From NCBI GenBank assembly GCA_014860445.1, contig JACZJT010000010.1, forward strand, positions 62,001 through 126,000: a stretch of DNA of 64,000 nt. The letters run 5' to 3'. The notes beneath the pieces are model-generated. The model made no database searches and was not told the origin of the DNA. It saw only the letters and a list, made by a program, of their open reading frames with translations. This stretch comes from Burkholderiales bacterium (GTDB taxonomy: Bacteria > Pseudomonadota > Gammaproteobacteria > Burkholderiales > SG8-39). The number at the start of each line of letters is the position of its first letter. Within the stretch, counting starts at the first letter, position 1. Of this stretch, positions 56,001-63,554 are shown in pieces. The position numbers and the translations under genes were made by a program.

Positions 56001-56972
56001 CGCCCGTCCCGGTTTCGTCCGTTTTGCTCCCGCCGGGTCCTCGATTGGCGCGAACAGAGGTTGCAGCAGTGGGTTGCGTGAGGCGCAAAGTTCGCGCAGG
56101 TGCGCGGTGATTTTGCCGGCTGCTTTGCGCCGCCAGGCAATTGCCAGTGGAGAGGGCGAACGTCCGGCCTCGACCGGACGTTGCACCAGTTGGTGCGTTC
56201 GTATCAGTTCGCGCGCGATTGGACCCGGCAGAAACCCGACGGCCAGCCCGCGTTGATGGCAGGCGATTTTCGCGTTCAGATCCGGGACCAGAATTTCCTT
56301 CTGTCCTGACAGCCTCCAGGCCGTGCGTTTCGTCAGCCGGTGCGAGGTGTCTCTCACATTGACCGCGGGATAACGGCGCAGGACATCGTCGCTCAGCGGC
56401 GCCGTAGCCGACGCCAGCGGGTGGTCGGGTGCGACGACGAAAATCCAGTTGATGACGCCCAGGGGCTCGGTCACGAAATCGTCATTGATGGTATGGAAAC
56501 CTGGAACGCCTAACGCCATCTGCGCACCGTTGCTGATGACTTCGTCCCATACGCCCATGTAGACAGCGCGGCGAACTTCGAATCCGGCATGGGGAAAGCG
56601 CCCGGCAAGGTGCGCCAGCAGCGAGGCGATGGCAGCGGCATCGTAGAGCAGGTTGTTCACTACCAAGGTGAAATGGGGCTCGATTCCGTCGCTTAGCTGT
56701 TTCAACTCCTCTGGCAGCGACTCCAGCCACTCGAATATCCGGCTCGCTTTCTCGAGAAGAATCTCGCCTGAAGCGGTCAGCGTAACCGACCGGGTGGTGC
56801 GCTGAAACAAGGGCGTACCAACGCTGTCCTCCAGCGACTTTATCCGGTAGCTGATCGCCGAGGTGGTCTTGTGCAGCAGCTCAGCCGCAGCGGAGAAACT
56901 GCGCAGCTTCGCGACGCTTACGAAGGTGTGCAGCGATTCTGCATCGATATTGCTCTTCTGAAATTCAGGCAA
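55980..56972 (-). CDS. LysR-family transcriptional regulator
   Basis: 330 residues. The winged helix is at about 10-70 (LHTFVSVAKLRSFSAAAELLHKTTSAISYRIKSLEDSVGTPLFQR, only parts cited) and the effector domain follows from about 95. The start is the TTG at 56972, preceded by GGAG 8 bases upstream; the open frame goes further but contains no ATG near the family N-terminus. The position at the end of the amidohydrolase/FdrA group, on the same strand, makes it a good candidate regulator of it. The C-terminus is basic and Pro/Lys-rich (PGRAKKKPRR), unusual for the family. Confidence 0.86.
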   Translation of the reverse strand: MPEFQKSNIDAESLHTFVSVAKLRSFSAAAELLHKTTSAISYRIKSLEDSVGTPLFQRTTRSVTLTASGEILLEKASRIFEWLESLPEELKQLSDGIEPHFTLVVNNLLYDAAAIASLLAHLAGRFPHAGFEVRRAVYMGVWDEVISNGAQMALGVPGFHTINDDFVTEPLGVINWIFVVAPDHPLASATAPLSDDVLRRYPAVNVRDTSHRLTKRTAWRLSGQKEILVPDLNAKIACHQRGLAVGFLPGPIARELIRTHQLVQRPVEAGRSPSPLAIAWRRKAAGKITAHLRELCASRNPLLQPLFAPIEDPAGAKRTKPGRAKKKPRR

Positions 56973-57091
56973 GTCGATATCTCCGGGCGGCGTAGGCACG
57001 GGCAGGCTGATTCCCCGTGTCGGAGTTGATCGCCGCAAAGCCGCTAGTGTAGACCAGTGCGGCGGCACCAGGCCGACCGGATACCCAGATG

Positions 57092-57982
57092 CTAGGCCGA
57101 TTCCGGAACCGGCTGCCGGGACCGGTGCGCTGCTCGGACCGACCCGGCGGCAGCGACGAAACCGGCCAGCGTATCGTACCCCGAGGTCGCGCCGTGTTCT
57201 GCCACACGTTTCGCCAGCGCGATGGCCCGGGAGGCCGGCGCTCGCGGCAGCGCGCGCACCCACGCGATCAGGTGGCTGCCGAATTCACCGCGCGCGGCGG
57301 CCCGCAGGTAGGTTGCGCTCACGGCAGTCGTCAATTCGGGAAGCGCCGGTCCGAGCATACGCAGCGCCGCGATTGCCGGCGCACCGCGCCCGCGGGTCGC
57401 CCAGGCATGGGCGAGCATACCGACGATAAAGTCGTCTCCAGCGGGTGTGGTTCCTGCGCCGAAGCCGATCAGTGAGCGCAGGACCGATTCTGCCGCAGCC
57501 CCGGTGTCCTGCACTGCGGCAGCGTATTGCAACCAGCGGCTACCGGGTGCGAGCGCCTCGACGGCCGTCACGCCCAGCCCCAGCGGCGCCGCCGAAACGC
57601 GCAAGGATTGCGCCACCGCCGCGATGCCGGCCCGCGCACGAGCGCATTGCGGGTCTAGTGAATCCGGCCTTAGCACTGGACGAAAGATGCGCGCGTCCGC
57701 AGCATCGATGCGCAGCCTCAATGCTCCGGCCTGAGCGCCTGCCAGCGCGTCGCGCACGCACTCGAGGTCCCGCTTGCGCACGACAATGTGCGCCGGCAGT
57801 AGCCCCAAGCCGGGCGCGCTCATAAACACGCTATCCTCCGTGCCGGGCAGGGCGAGTATCGCGCCGTGGCGATGCCCCGTCTGTACGACAGGCGCACCGC
57901 TTGCCAGCCCCTCGGCTACGCTGGCGCTGAGCGCGAGCGGCCTGATGCAAAGCGAGTGCAACGCGTACAGCGGGCCTGTCAC
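57092..57982 (-). CDS. DUF2877 protein (AllH/YlbF type), predicted carbamoyltransferase subunit
   Basis: 296 residues. Carries the DUF2877 signature LIGFGAGTTPAGDDFIVGML (about 168-187) and a HGATSGYDTLAG motif near the C-terminus. Homologous to E. coli YlbF (AllH), a subunit of the AllFGH oxamate carbamoyltransferase. In this window the other two subunits' homologues lie 1-3 kb upstream with an amidohydrolase between. It begins 41 bases after the amidohydrolase stop. The N-terminus (MTGPLYALHSLCIRPLAL) is the first ATG after that stop. Assignment as subunit is inference from family and neighbours. Confidence 0.75.
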   Translation of the reverse strand: MTGPLYALHSLCIRPLALSASVAEGLASGAPVVQTGHRHGAILALPGTEDSVFMSAPGLGLLPAHIVVRKRDLECVRDALAGAQAGALRLRIDAADARIFRPVLRPDSLDPQCARARAGIAAVAQSLRVSAAPLGLGVTAVEALAPGSRWLQYAAAVQDTGAAAESVLRSLIGFGAGTTPAGDDFIVGMLAHAWATRGRGAPAIAALRMLGPALPELTTAVSATYLRAAARGEFGSHLIAWVRALPRAPASRAIALAKRVAEHGATSGYDTLAGFVAAAGSVRAAHRSRQPVPESA

Positions 57983-58023
57983 GACGGCCGGCGGATTTCA
58001 ATGCGCGGCACGAGCTGCCTGCA

Positions 58024-59247
58024 TTAGAACGCGTATTCGACGCGGCGCTCGGACCTCGCGACGATGCGGCCGCGCTTGAGCACTGCACTGCGCTCGGGCA
58101 GATCGATGATCGCGTCGGCGACCCTTTGCGTGTCGAGCAGCACGAGATCCGCGTCCTTGCCGACTTCGAGTCCGTAATTCGGAAGACGCAATGCCCTGGC
58201 GGGGTTGGTCGTCAGCATCGGCAGAACGCTCGCCTGATCATCGGCTCCGCCCAGATGGCATGCGGGCAACGCGAGCGCCGCGATCTGCAGCAGATCGCCG
58301 TTTCCGTAAGGCGTGAATGCATTGCGCACATTGTTGGTGGCGAGGCAGACATTCACGCCGCCGTCGCGCAGCGCGCGCACCGGCGTCAGCGTGCGCCGCA
58401 CATTGGTCTCGTCCTTGCGCCCGCCCAGATGCAGGTCCGTTGCCGGCAGGCACATCACCGAAATACCTGCGTCGCGCAGCAACGCGATTATTTCCTTGCG
58501 GCGCGCCGGCGCCGCGGCGCCGAGCGCAGTCAGATGGCCCACGCAGACCCGCCCCTGGTAATTTTGTGCAATGGTTAGTCTTGCGAGATATTCGATCGAC
58601 ATCGCGTCGGCGTCGTCGTGGAAATCCTGGTGGAAATCGAGATCCTTGTCGAAATCGCGCGCCAGCCGGAACACCCAGTCGATGTGCTCGCGCGCATCGC
58701 TGTCGTTGTAAGGGATGCCGCCGACCACGTCCGCGCCTTTTTTCATCGCTTCGACCATCATCGCTTCGGTGCCCGGCGTCTTGAGTATGCCTTCCTGCGG
58801 AAACGCGACGACCTGGATGTCGATCACGCCGGCAAATTCGCGGCGCAAGTCGAGCACAGTGTCGAAGCCCGTGAATCCCTGCGCCGGATCGAATTCGGCG
58901 TGGGCGCGCACGTGGGTGCTGCCGAATCCGACCAGTTGGCGCAGCAGTCGGCGCGAACGGGCCTCGATGTCCTCGCGCGTGAAGCTCGGCTTGAGGGAGG
59001 CGGTGACCTCGATCGCCTCCAGCAGCGTCCCCGAGCGGTTCGGCTTGCGATCCATCACGAAGGCTTTTTCCAGATGCAGGTGGCTTTCGACCAGGCCGGG
59101 AATCAGCACGCGCCCCGCGGCGTCGATCTCGGTCGCACCGCGGCATTCGAGTTTCGGCGCGATGGCCGCGATCTTCCCCCCGGCTAGGGCCAGATCCATC
59201 AATGGCGCAGCGTCATCCAGGCGCGCTTGGCGAAATACGAGATCCAT
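58024..59247 (-). CDS. Cytosine-deaminase-like amidohydrolase with altered active site
   Basis: 407 residues, starting at the ATG 59247 (28 bases after the DUF1116 stop). The TIM-barrel amidohydrolase fold has metal ligands HLH (His56, His58), His206 in DFHQDFHDD and His238 in GHLTAL, as in CodA. Two residues expected from CodA differ: the catalytic Glu that follows the third His (HCDE in CodA) is Phe209 here, and the metal-binding Asp of the GHDD motif is Asn305 in LATNNVRNAF. Otherwise FTPYGNGDLLQ matches the family. It is probably a hydrolase of an amide or ring compound, substrate unknown. The altered residues make plain cytosine deaminase activity unlikely. Confidence 0.82.
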   Translation of the reverse strand: MDLVFRQARLDDAAPLMDLALAGGKIAAIAPKLECRGATEIDAAGRVLIPGLVESHLHLEKAFVMDRKPNRSGTLLEAIEVTASLKPSFTREDIEARSRRLLRQLVGFGSTHVRAHAEFDPAQGFTGFDTVLDLRREFAGVIDIQVVAFPQEGILKTPGTEAMMVEAMKKGADVVGGIPYNDSDAREHIDWVFRLARDFDKDLDFHQDFHDDADAMSIEYLARLTIAQNYQGRVCVGHLTALGAAAPARRKEIIALLRDAGISVMCLPATDLHLGGRKDETNVRRTLTPVRALRDGGVNVCLATNNVRNAFTPYGNGDLLQIAALALPACHLGGADDQASVLPMLTTNPARALRLPNYGLEVGKDADLVLLDTQRVADAIIDLPERSAVLKRGRIVARSERRVEYAF

Positions 59248-59275
59248 AAGCGCGTACTTTAACAGGACGCTGCGC

Positions 59276-60538
59276 TTATGCCTGCAGCCCTCTTGCGGCC
59301 GCCAGAGCCTCCAGCGCCTGCTCGAAACAGCCAAGCGGCGGGCGCACGGTGCCCGCGCCGACCTGTCCGATGCCCGCTTTGCGATGGGCGATGCCGGTGT
59401 TGATCACGGGGGTGATGCCGGTCTCGACCACCCGCCGTACGTCCAGCCCGAGACAGGCGCCCTGATAGTCCCAGGTGGGAATCAGGAACATGGGGTTGGC
59501 GTCGAGATAGATTTCGCGCATTTCCTCGCTGATTTCCAGCGCTTCGGAAAAGCCGCCGGCGCCGACGAAGCGGGTAACGCCGGGCGCGGCGATCATCGCC
59601 GCGCCGCCTATGCCCAGGCATTCGGTGATCGCGCTGTCGCCGATGTCGGGGTTGGCGTCGTCCTGCGAGTAACCGGTGAAGAACAGGCCGACCGGCATGT
59701 TGACGGGGGCGGTGAACCAGCGCGCGCCCAAGCCGCTCACGCGGATGCCGAAATCGCGGCCGTTGCGCGTCATCGCGGTGACGATGCTGCCGTCCCCCAC
59801 TTTGGCTGCGGTGTCCATCACGCACTTGCCGTAAGCCATGGCAATGTTGAGGAAGAACTGGTCGGTGCGCCCGAGAAAGCGCAGCACTTCCTGCTGTGCC
59901 TCAACGCCGGCGTCGCTGCCTGCGATATCGGCGGCCAGTGCCTTCAGCAGCAGCGCCGAAGCAGCGATATTGCGCTGGTGAAACTCATCGCCCATGGTGA
60001 TCGCCTGCGCCATCAGCGCGGTGAGGTCTATCCCGTCCGGAATGCGCGCCAGCGCCGCAGACAGCGTCGGTCCGAGCACGTCGCGCATCCAGGCGAGACG
60101 CGTCTGCACCTCGCCCTCGAACGCGCCGAAGCGCATCACCTTGCCGATGCCCTCGTTGAGATTGCAGTAGGCGTAGTTGCCCTGCTCGGCATTGCGCACC
60201 ACCAGCACCGGCATGTGCGCCGAGGTGATCCCGCCCATGGGGCCGACTGCCGAATGGTCATGGCAGGGCAGGAAACGGACCTTGCCCGAGGCGGCGAGCG
60301 ACTCGGCCGCAGCAGCGTCCGCCGCCCAGCCTTCGAACATGCAGGCGCCGAGCACGGCGCCCTGCATCGGCCCGGTCATGTCCGGCCACGCGATCGGCGG
60401 ACCGGCGTGCAGCAGCGCATAGCCCTCATTCAGCGCCGGGATGCATTCCTTGGCGGGCTTTACGTCGAGCAGGCGGGGGCGCGCCCGTTTGATTTCCGCG
60501 ATCACCGCGGCATTGGCTTGGTTCAGGGTCTCATACAC
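59276..60538 (-). CDS. DUF1116 protein (AllG/YlbE type), predicted carbamoyltransferase subunit
   Basis: 420 residues, close to the length of E. coli YlbE (AllG). Conserved stretches include ANAAVIAEIKRARPRLLDV at the start, FLPCHDHSAVGPMGGITSAHMPV near 89, AITMGDEFHQRN near 184 and TAMTRNGRDFGIRVSG near 258. The AllG homologue of the oxamate carbamoyltransferase. It starts 15 bases after the FdrA gene, so it is in the same transcript. Confidence 0.85.
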   Translation of the reverse strand: MYETLNQANAAVIAEIKRARPRLLDVKPAKECIPALNEGYALLHAGPPIAWPDMTGPMQGAVLGACMFEGWAADAAAAESLAASGKVRFLPCHDHSAVGPMGGITSAHMPVLVVRNAEQGNYAYCNLNEGIGKVMRFGAFEGEVQTRLAWMRDVLGPTLSAALARIPDGIDLTALMAQAITMGDEFHQRNIAASALLLKALAADIAGSDAGVEAQQEVLRFLGRTDQFFLNIAMAYGKCVMDTAAKVGDGSIVTAMTRNGRDFGIRVSGLGARWFTAPVNMPVGLFFTGYSQDDANPDIGDSAITECLGIGGAAMIAAPGVTRFVGAGGFSEALEISEEMREIYLDANPMFLIPTWDYQGACLGLDVRRVVETGITPVINTGIAHRKAGIGQVGAGTVRPPLGCFEQALEALAAARGLQA

Positions 60539-60553
60539 GATGCGTGCTCCGTT

Positions 60554-62218
60554 TCATTGCATTTGGGCGATCAGGCGCTGCAGCCGTTCATTGCCGCCGG
60601 CCGCGGGTTCCCACTGCTGGTGAACCACTTGGACGCCGTTGGCGTGCAGGTCGTCGGCAAAGCTGCGCAGTCCGACGTTGACTATGGCCGGCTTGGCGCA
60701 CAGTAGCGCCGGCGGCGCGCCCACCGCCGGCGCTTTCGCGGCGATCACGCGCGTCGCAAGCAGCACGGCCGTGCGCACGCTGTCGGCGACGACGATGCCG
60801 GCCTCTTTGAGTTTGCCGGCCTGACTGTCGCGGTCCTGGGGATCCCCGGCCGTGCCTGTGAGTGTGGCAATGGCAACGATAGGCGATTGGTCGCCACGCG
60901 CCGCGCGCAACGCCGTCACCGCGCGGGCCACCTCGCCTGCGGGGTCGGGCTGCGCGCCGTAGCCGAGCACCACATCGAGCAGCAATACCCCGATCGCCGT
61001 ATCGTCCGAGAGTCGCCGGATCATCTCGTTGCGTGAGGAAGAATCGATCATCGGGTGCGGCCGGCTCCGGGTATACGCGTCGTCGCCCAGGTCGATTATT
61101 CGATGTCCGGCGGCGCGCAGCATGTATCCGTCCGCATGCGCCGCGTCTGACGCGAGATCCAGGGCTTCGGCCAGCAGGAGTGCGGCTTCGGCGGCCAGTG
61201 TCCCGCCGGTATAAAGGCCGCATATGCCCTGCCGCGCGACGCTTGGCAATTCGCCGGCCAGGGTGTCCATGTTGGCGAGCTCGAGCGCCAGCGCCGCTGC
61301 GGCGTCGAGCGTGCGCACCAGATGCACGTTGCCGATGTCGCAACGCGTCGGCCGCTCGCCCAGAAACAGCGCGACTACCGGTTTGCCGATGGCCTGCATC
61401 GCCTCCAGAACGCGTGCCTTGACCGCCGGGGCTGGCGGCTTGGAGACGAACACGATGACGCGGCTGGCGGCGTCGTTCGCCACCAGGCCCAGCGCCGTGA
61501 TTGCGCTCATGCCGCCGATGTGCTCGGACAGATCGCGGCCGCCGAGGCCCAGTGCGTGCGAAACGCCGCCACCCCGAAGCGCGATCTGCGAGGCGAGCTC
61601 CTGAATCCCCGTGCCTGAGGCGCCCACTATCGCTATCGGTCCTGGGGGCATGCGGTTGGAAAACGCGAGCGGCGCTCCGTTGATGATCGCCGTGCCGCAG
61701 TCGGGACCCATCACGAGCAGCCCGCGCATTGCGGCAACGGTCTTGAGCTCGAGCTCCTGCTCCAGGCTCACGTTGTCGGAGAACATCATTACATGGCAGC
61801 CGTCCTCAAGCGCCTGCCGCGCCGGCGCGAAGGCGTAGTGTCCTGCGATTGAGATCAGCGCGATATTGGCGTCGGGCAGAAGCTGGCGCGCGCGCCGCCA
61901 ACTGCGCACCACCGGGTAGCCCGCATTGCGCCTGCCGCGTGCGAGTTCCGCGAGCCGCGCCTTCACCTGCTTCGCCATGGATTCCGCGATCGCCGGATCG
62001 CCGCTGTCGCTGTCGACGACGAGGCAGAGGTCGTTCGGCGTGGCGGCTGCGAGCGTATCGTGCCAATGTCCGGTCTCCCTGTACACATCCTTGTTGGCCG
62101 GGGTTCCCATCATCACCGCGACGGATTTGACGCCGGGCAATGCAGAGAGATCCCGCGACAGCAGCATCAGCGTGACCGAATCCTGAAACGTGCCTTTGAT
62201 CAGCAGCGCGTGTAACAC
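60554..62218 (-). CDS. FdrA (AllF type), acyl-CoA-synthetase-like subunit of a carbamoyltransferase
   Basis: 554 residues, the same length as E. coli FdrA. Succinyl-CoA-synthetase-alpha-like fold: GPIAIVGASGTGIQELASQIALRGG near 192-216 is a CoA-binding-like loop, GPDCGTAIINGAPLAF is near 171, and GLYTGGTLAAEAALLL near 336 begins the ligase-type half. The C-terminus (AIVNVGLRSFADDLHANGVQVVHQQWEPAAGG) is a conserved extension. FdrA is the AllF subunit of E. coli AllFGH, which phosphorolyses oxalurate into oxamate and carbamoyl phosphate. It is 149 bases downstream of the carbamate kinase gene. Confidence 0.88.
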   Translation of the reverse strand: MLHALLIKGTFQDSVTLMLLSRDLSALPGVKSVAVMMGTPANKDVYRETGHWHDTLAAATPNDLCLVVDSDSGDPAIAESMAKQVKARLAELARGRRNAGYPVVRSWRRARQLLPDANIALISIAGHYAFAPARQALEDGCHVMMFSDNVSLEQELELKTVAAMRGLLVMGPDCGTAIINGAPLAFSNRMPPGPIAIVGASGTGIQELASQIALRGGGVSHALGLGGRDLSEHIGGMSAITALGLVANDAASRVIVFVSKPPAPAVKARVLEAMQAIGKPVVALFLGERPTRCDIGNVHLVRTLDAAAALALELANMDTLAGELPSVARQGICGLYTGGTLAAEAALLLAEALDLASDAAHADGYMLRAAGHRIIDLGDDAYTRSRPHPMIDSSSRNEMIRRLSDDTAIGVLLLDVVLGYGAQPDPAGEVARAVTALRAARGDQSPIVAIATLTGTAGDPQDRDSQAGKLKEAGIVVADSVRTAVLLATRVIAAKAPAVGAPPALLCAKPAIVNVGLRSFADDLHANGVQVVHQQWEPAAGGNERLQRLIAQMQ

Positions 62219-62242
62219 AATCGATTCTCTCCCTGGGCTAGT

Positions 62243-62257
62243 GGACTACGCCGTAGT
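62243..62257. promoter_or_regulatory. Short perfect inverted repeat before fdrA
   Basis: GACTAC-GCC-GTAGTC, 6-base arms, 25 bases before the fdrA ATG. Possible operator or RNA hairpin that affects translation of fdrA. Confidence 0.3.
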
Positions 62258-62367
62258 CGCGGGCGCAAGCATGAGGCACTTCAATCCTTGATTGGATGAC
62301 AACGCAACGTTCGCCATTTTCCTCTTCGTCTGGGTTGCATGGCGAAGCAGATTGCAGCCACCTGGCT

Positions 62368-63405
62368 CTAATCCGCTTCTCCAATCGATCGGCGCTCGGC
62401 CTCGCTGTTGATCGCCGCTATCGACCGGCGGAGGTCCAGGTCCGCGTCGTGCACGATGTGCGTGCCGGTGTCACCGCGCAATGCGGGAACGGCTGTGTGC
62501 AGGCTGGTGATGATCACGCGCTTGCCGCCTTCTTCGAGAAAGCGCAGCGCCGCCTCCACTTTCGGCCCCATGCTTCCCGCCGGAAAGTGGCCGGCGGCCA
62601 GGTAGTCGCGCATCTGCGACAAAGAAACCCGATCAAGGTCGCGCTGGTTCGGCTTGCCGAAATTGAGCGCGACGCGCGGCACCGGTGTCAGGATCATCAT
62701 GTCGCGGATGCCGAGGACGTTCGCCATTACGCCCGTGGTGAGGTCTTTGTCAATGACCGCGTTCACGCCATGGCGGCGGCCGCGGTCGTCGCGCACTACC
62801 GGAATGCCGCCGCCGCCGCCGGCGATGACCACGGTCTTGGTGCACATGAGCGACTCGACCAGCGAAATGTCGCAAATGTGCTTGGGCTTGGGCGAAGCGA
62901 CCACGTAGCGCCAGCCGCGCCCGGAATCCTCCCTCACTTGCACGCCGAGTTCTACACCGATCGCTTTGGCCTCGGCCTCGCTGAAGAACGGGCCCACCGG
63001 CTTGGTGGGGTTGCTGAAGCCGGGGTCGTCCGCGTCGACCTCCACCTGTGTCACCAGGCCGACTACGTGGCGCGGATTGCCCACCTCGCGCAGCGCGTTT
63101 TCGAACGCTTGCGCGAGGATGTAGGCAGTGGCGCCCTGGGTCTGGGCCACCAGCATATCGAGCGACTGCGGCGGAATGCGCGAACGCGCAATGGCGCCGG
63201 CGAGCAGCAGCTTGCCGACCTGGGGGCCGTTACCATGAACGATGACCAGCTGATTGTCGAGTTGCAGCAGCGGCAGCACCGTCTTCGCCGTTTCGGCGGC
63301 GATCGCTTTCTGTTCTTCTGGCGTGCCTTTGCCGTCGGCCGGGTCGATCGCATTGCCCCCGATGGCGACGATCAGGCGGCGAGGTATCGCGAAGGGTTTA
63401 TTCAT
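62368..63405 (-). CDS. arcC: Carbamate kinase
   Basis: 345 residues. Amino-acid-kinase fold with VAIGGNAI near 13, VHGNGPQVGKL near 56, VIAGGGGGIPV near 214 and AVIDKDLTTG near 235. It makes ATP and carbamate from carbamoyl phosphate and ADP. The context (FdrA and DUF1116/2877) is that of E. coli allK (ybcF) rather than the arginine deiminase pathway, because no arginine deiminase or ornithine carbamoyltransferase is near. Confidence 0.92.
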   Translation of the reverse strand: MNKPFAIPRRLIVAIGGNAIDPADGKGTPEEQKAIAAETAKTVLPLLQLDNQLVIVHGNGPQVGKLLLAGAIARSRIPPQSLDMLVAQTQGATAYILAQAFENALREVGNPRHVVGLVTQVEVDADDPGFSNPTKPVGPFFSEAEAKAIGVELGVQVREDSGRGWRYVVASPKPKHICDISLVESLMCTKTVVIAGGGGGIPVVRDDRGRRHGVNAVIDKDLTTGVMANVLGIRDMMILTPVPRVALNFGKPNQRDLDRVSLSQMRDYLAAGHFPAGSMGPKVEAALRFLEEGGKRVIITSLHTAVPALRGDTGTHIVHDADLDLRRSIAAINSEAERRSIGEAD

Positions 63406-63472
63406 TGTTGCCGGTCTCCAACAAACGCGATTGCGGAATAAGATCAGGATTCAGTTGAGGGCGCAAGCAGGT

Positions 63473-63495
63473 ATTGTTTGAATCTTTCGAGCAAT
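63473..63495. promoter_or_regulatory. Imperfect 23-bp palindrome upstream of carbamate kinase gene
   Basis: ATTGTTTGAA-TCT-TTCGAGCAAT; the arms agree in 8 of 10 positions. It lies 68-90 bases upstream of the arcC ATG in the 149-base gap after the transporter ATPase gene. It has the size and symmetry of a dimeric-regulator operator. Confidence 0.5.
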
Positions 63496-63554
63496 CGGGA
63501 GCGCCGCCGCGGGGGGAAGGGGGTTCTTGGCGAGGGGCGTTCGCAGCCCTAGCC

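Noticed and set aside
58715-60706. 663-codon plus-strand frame across the amidohydrolase and DUF1116 genes
   Set aside because: Antisense artefact of GC-rich coding sequence. The minus-strand proteins match families over their full length.
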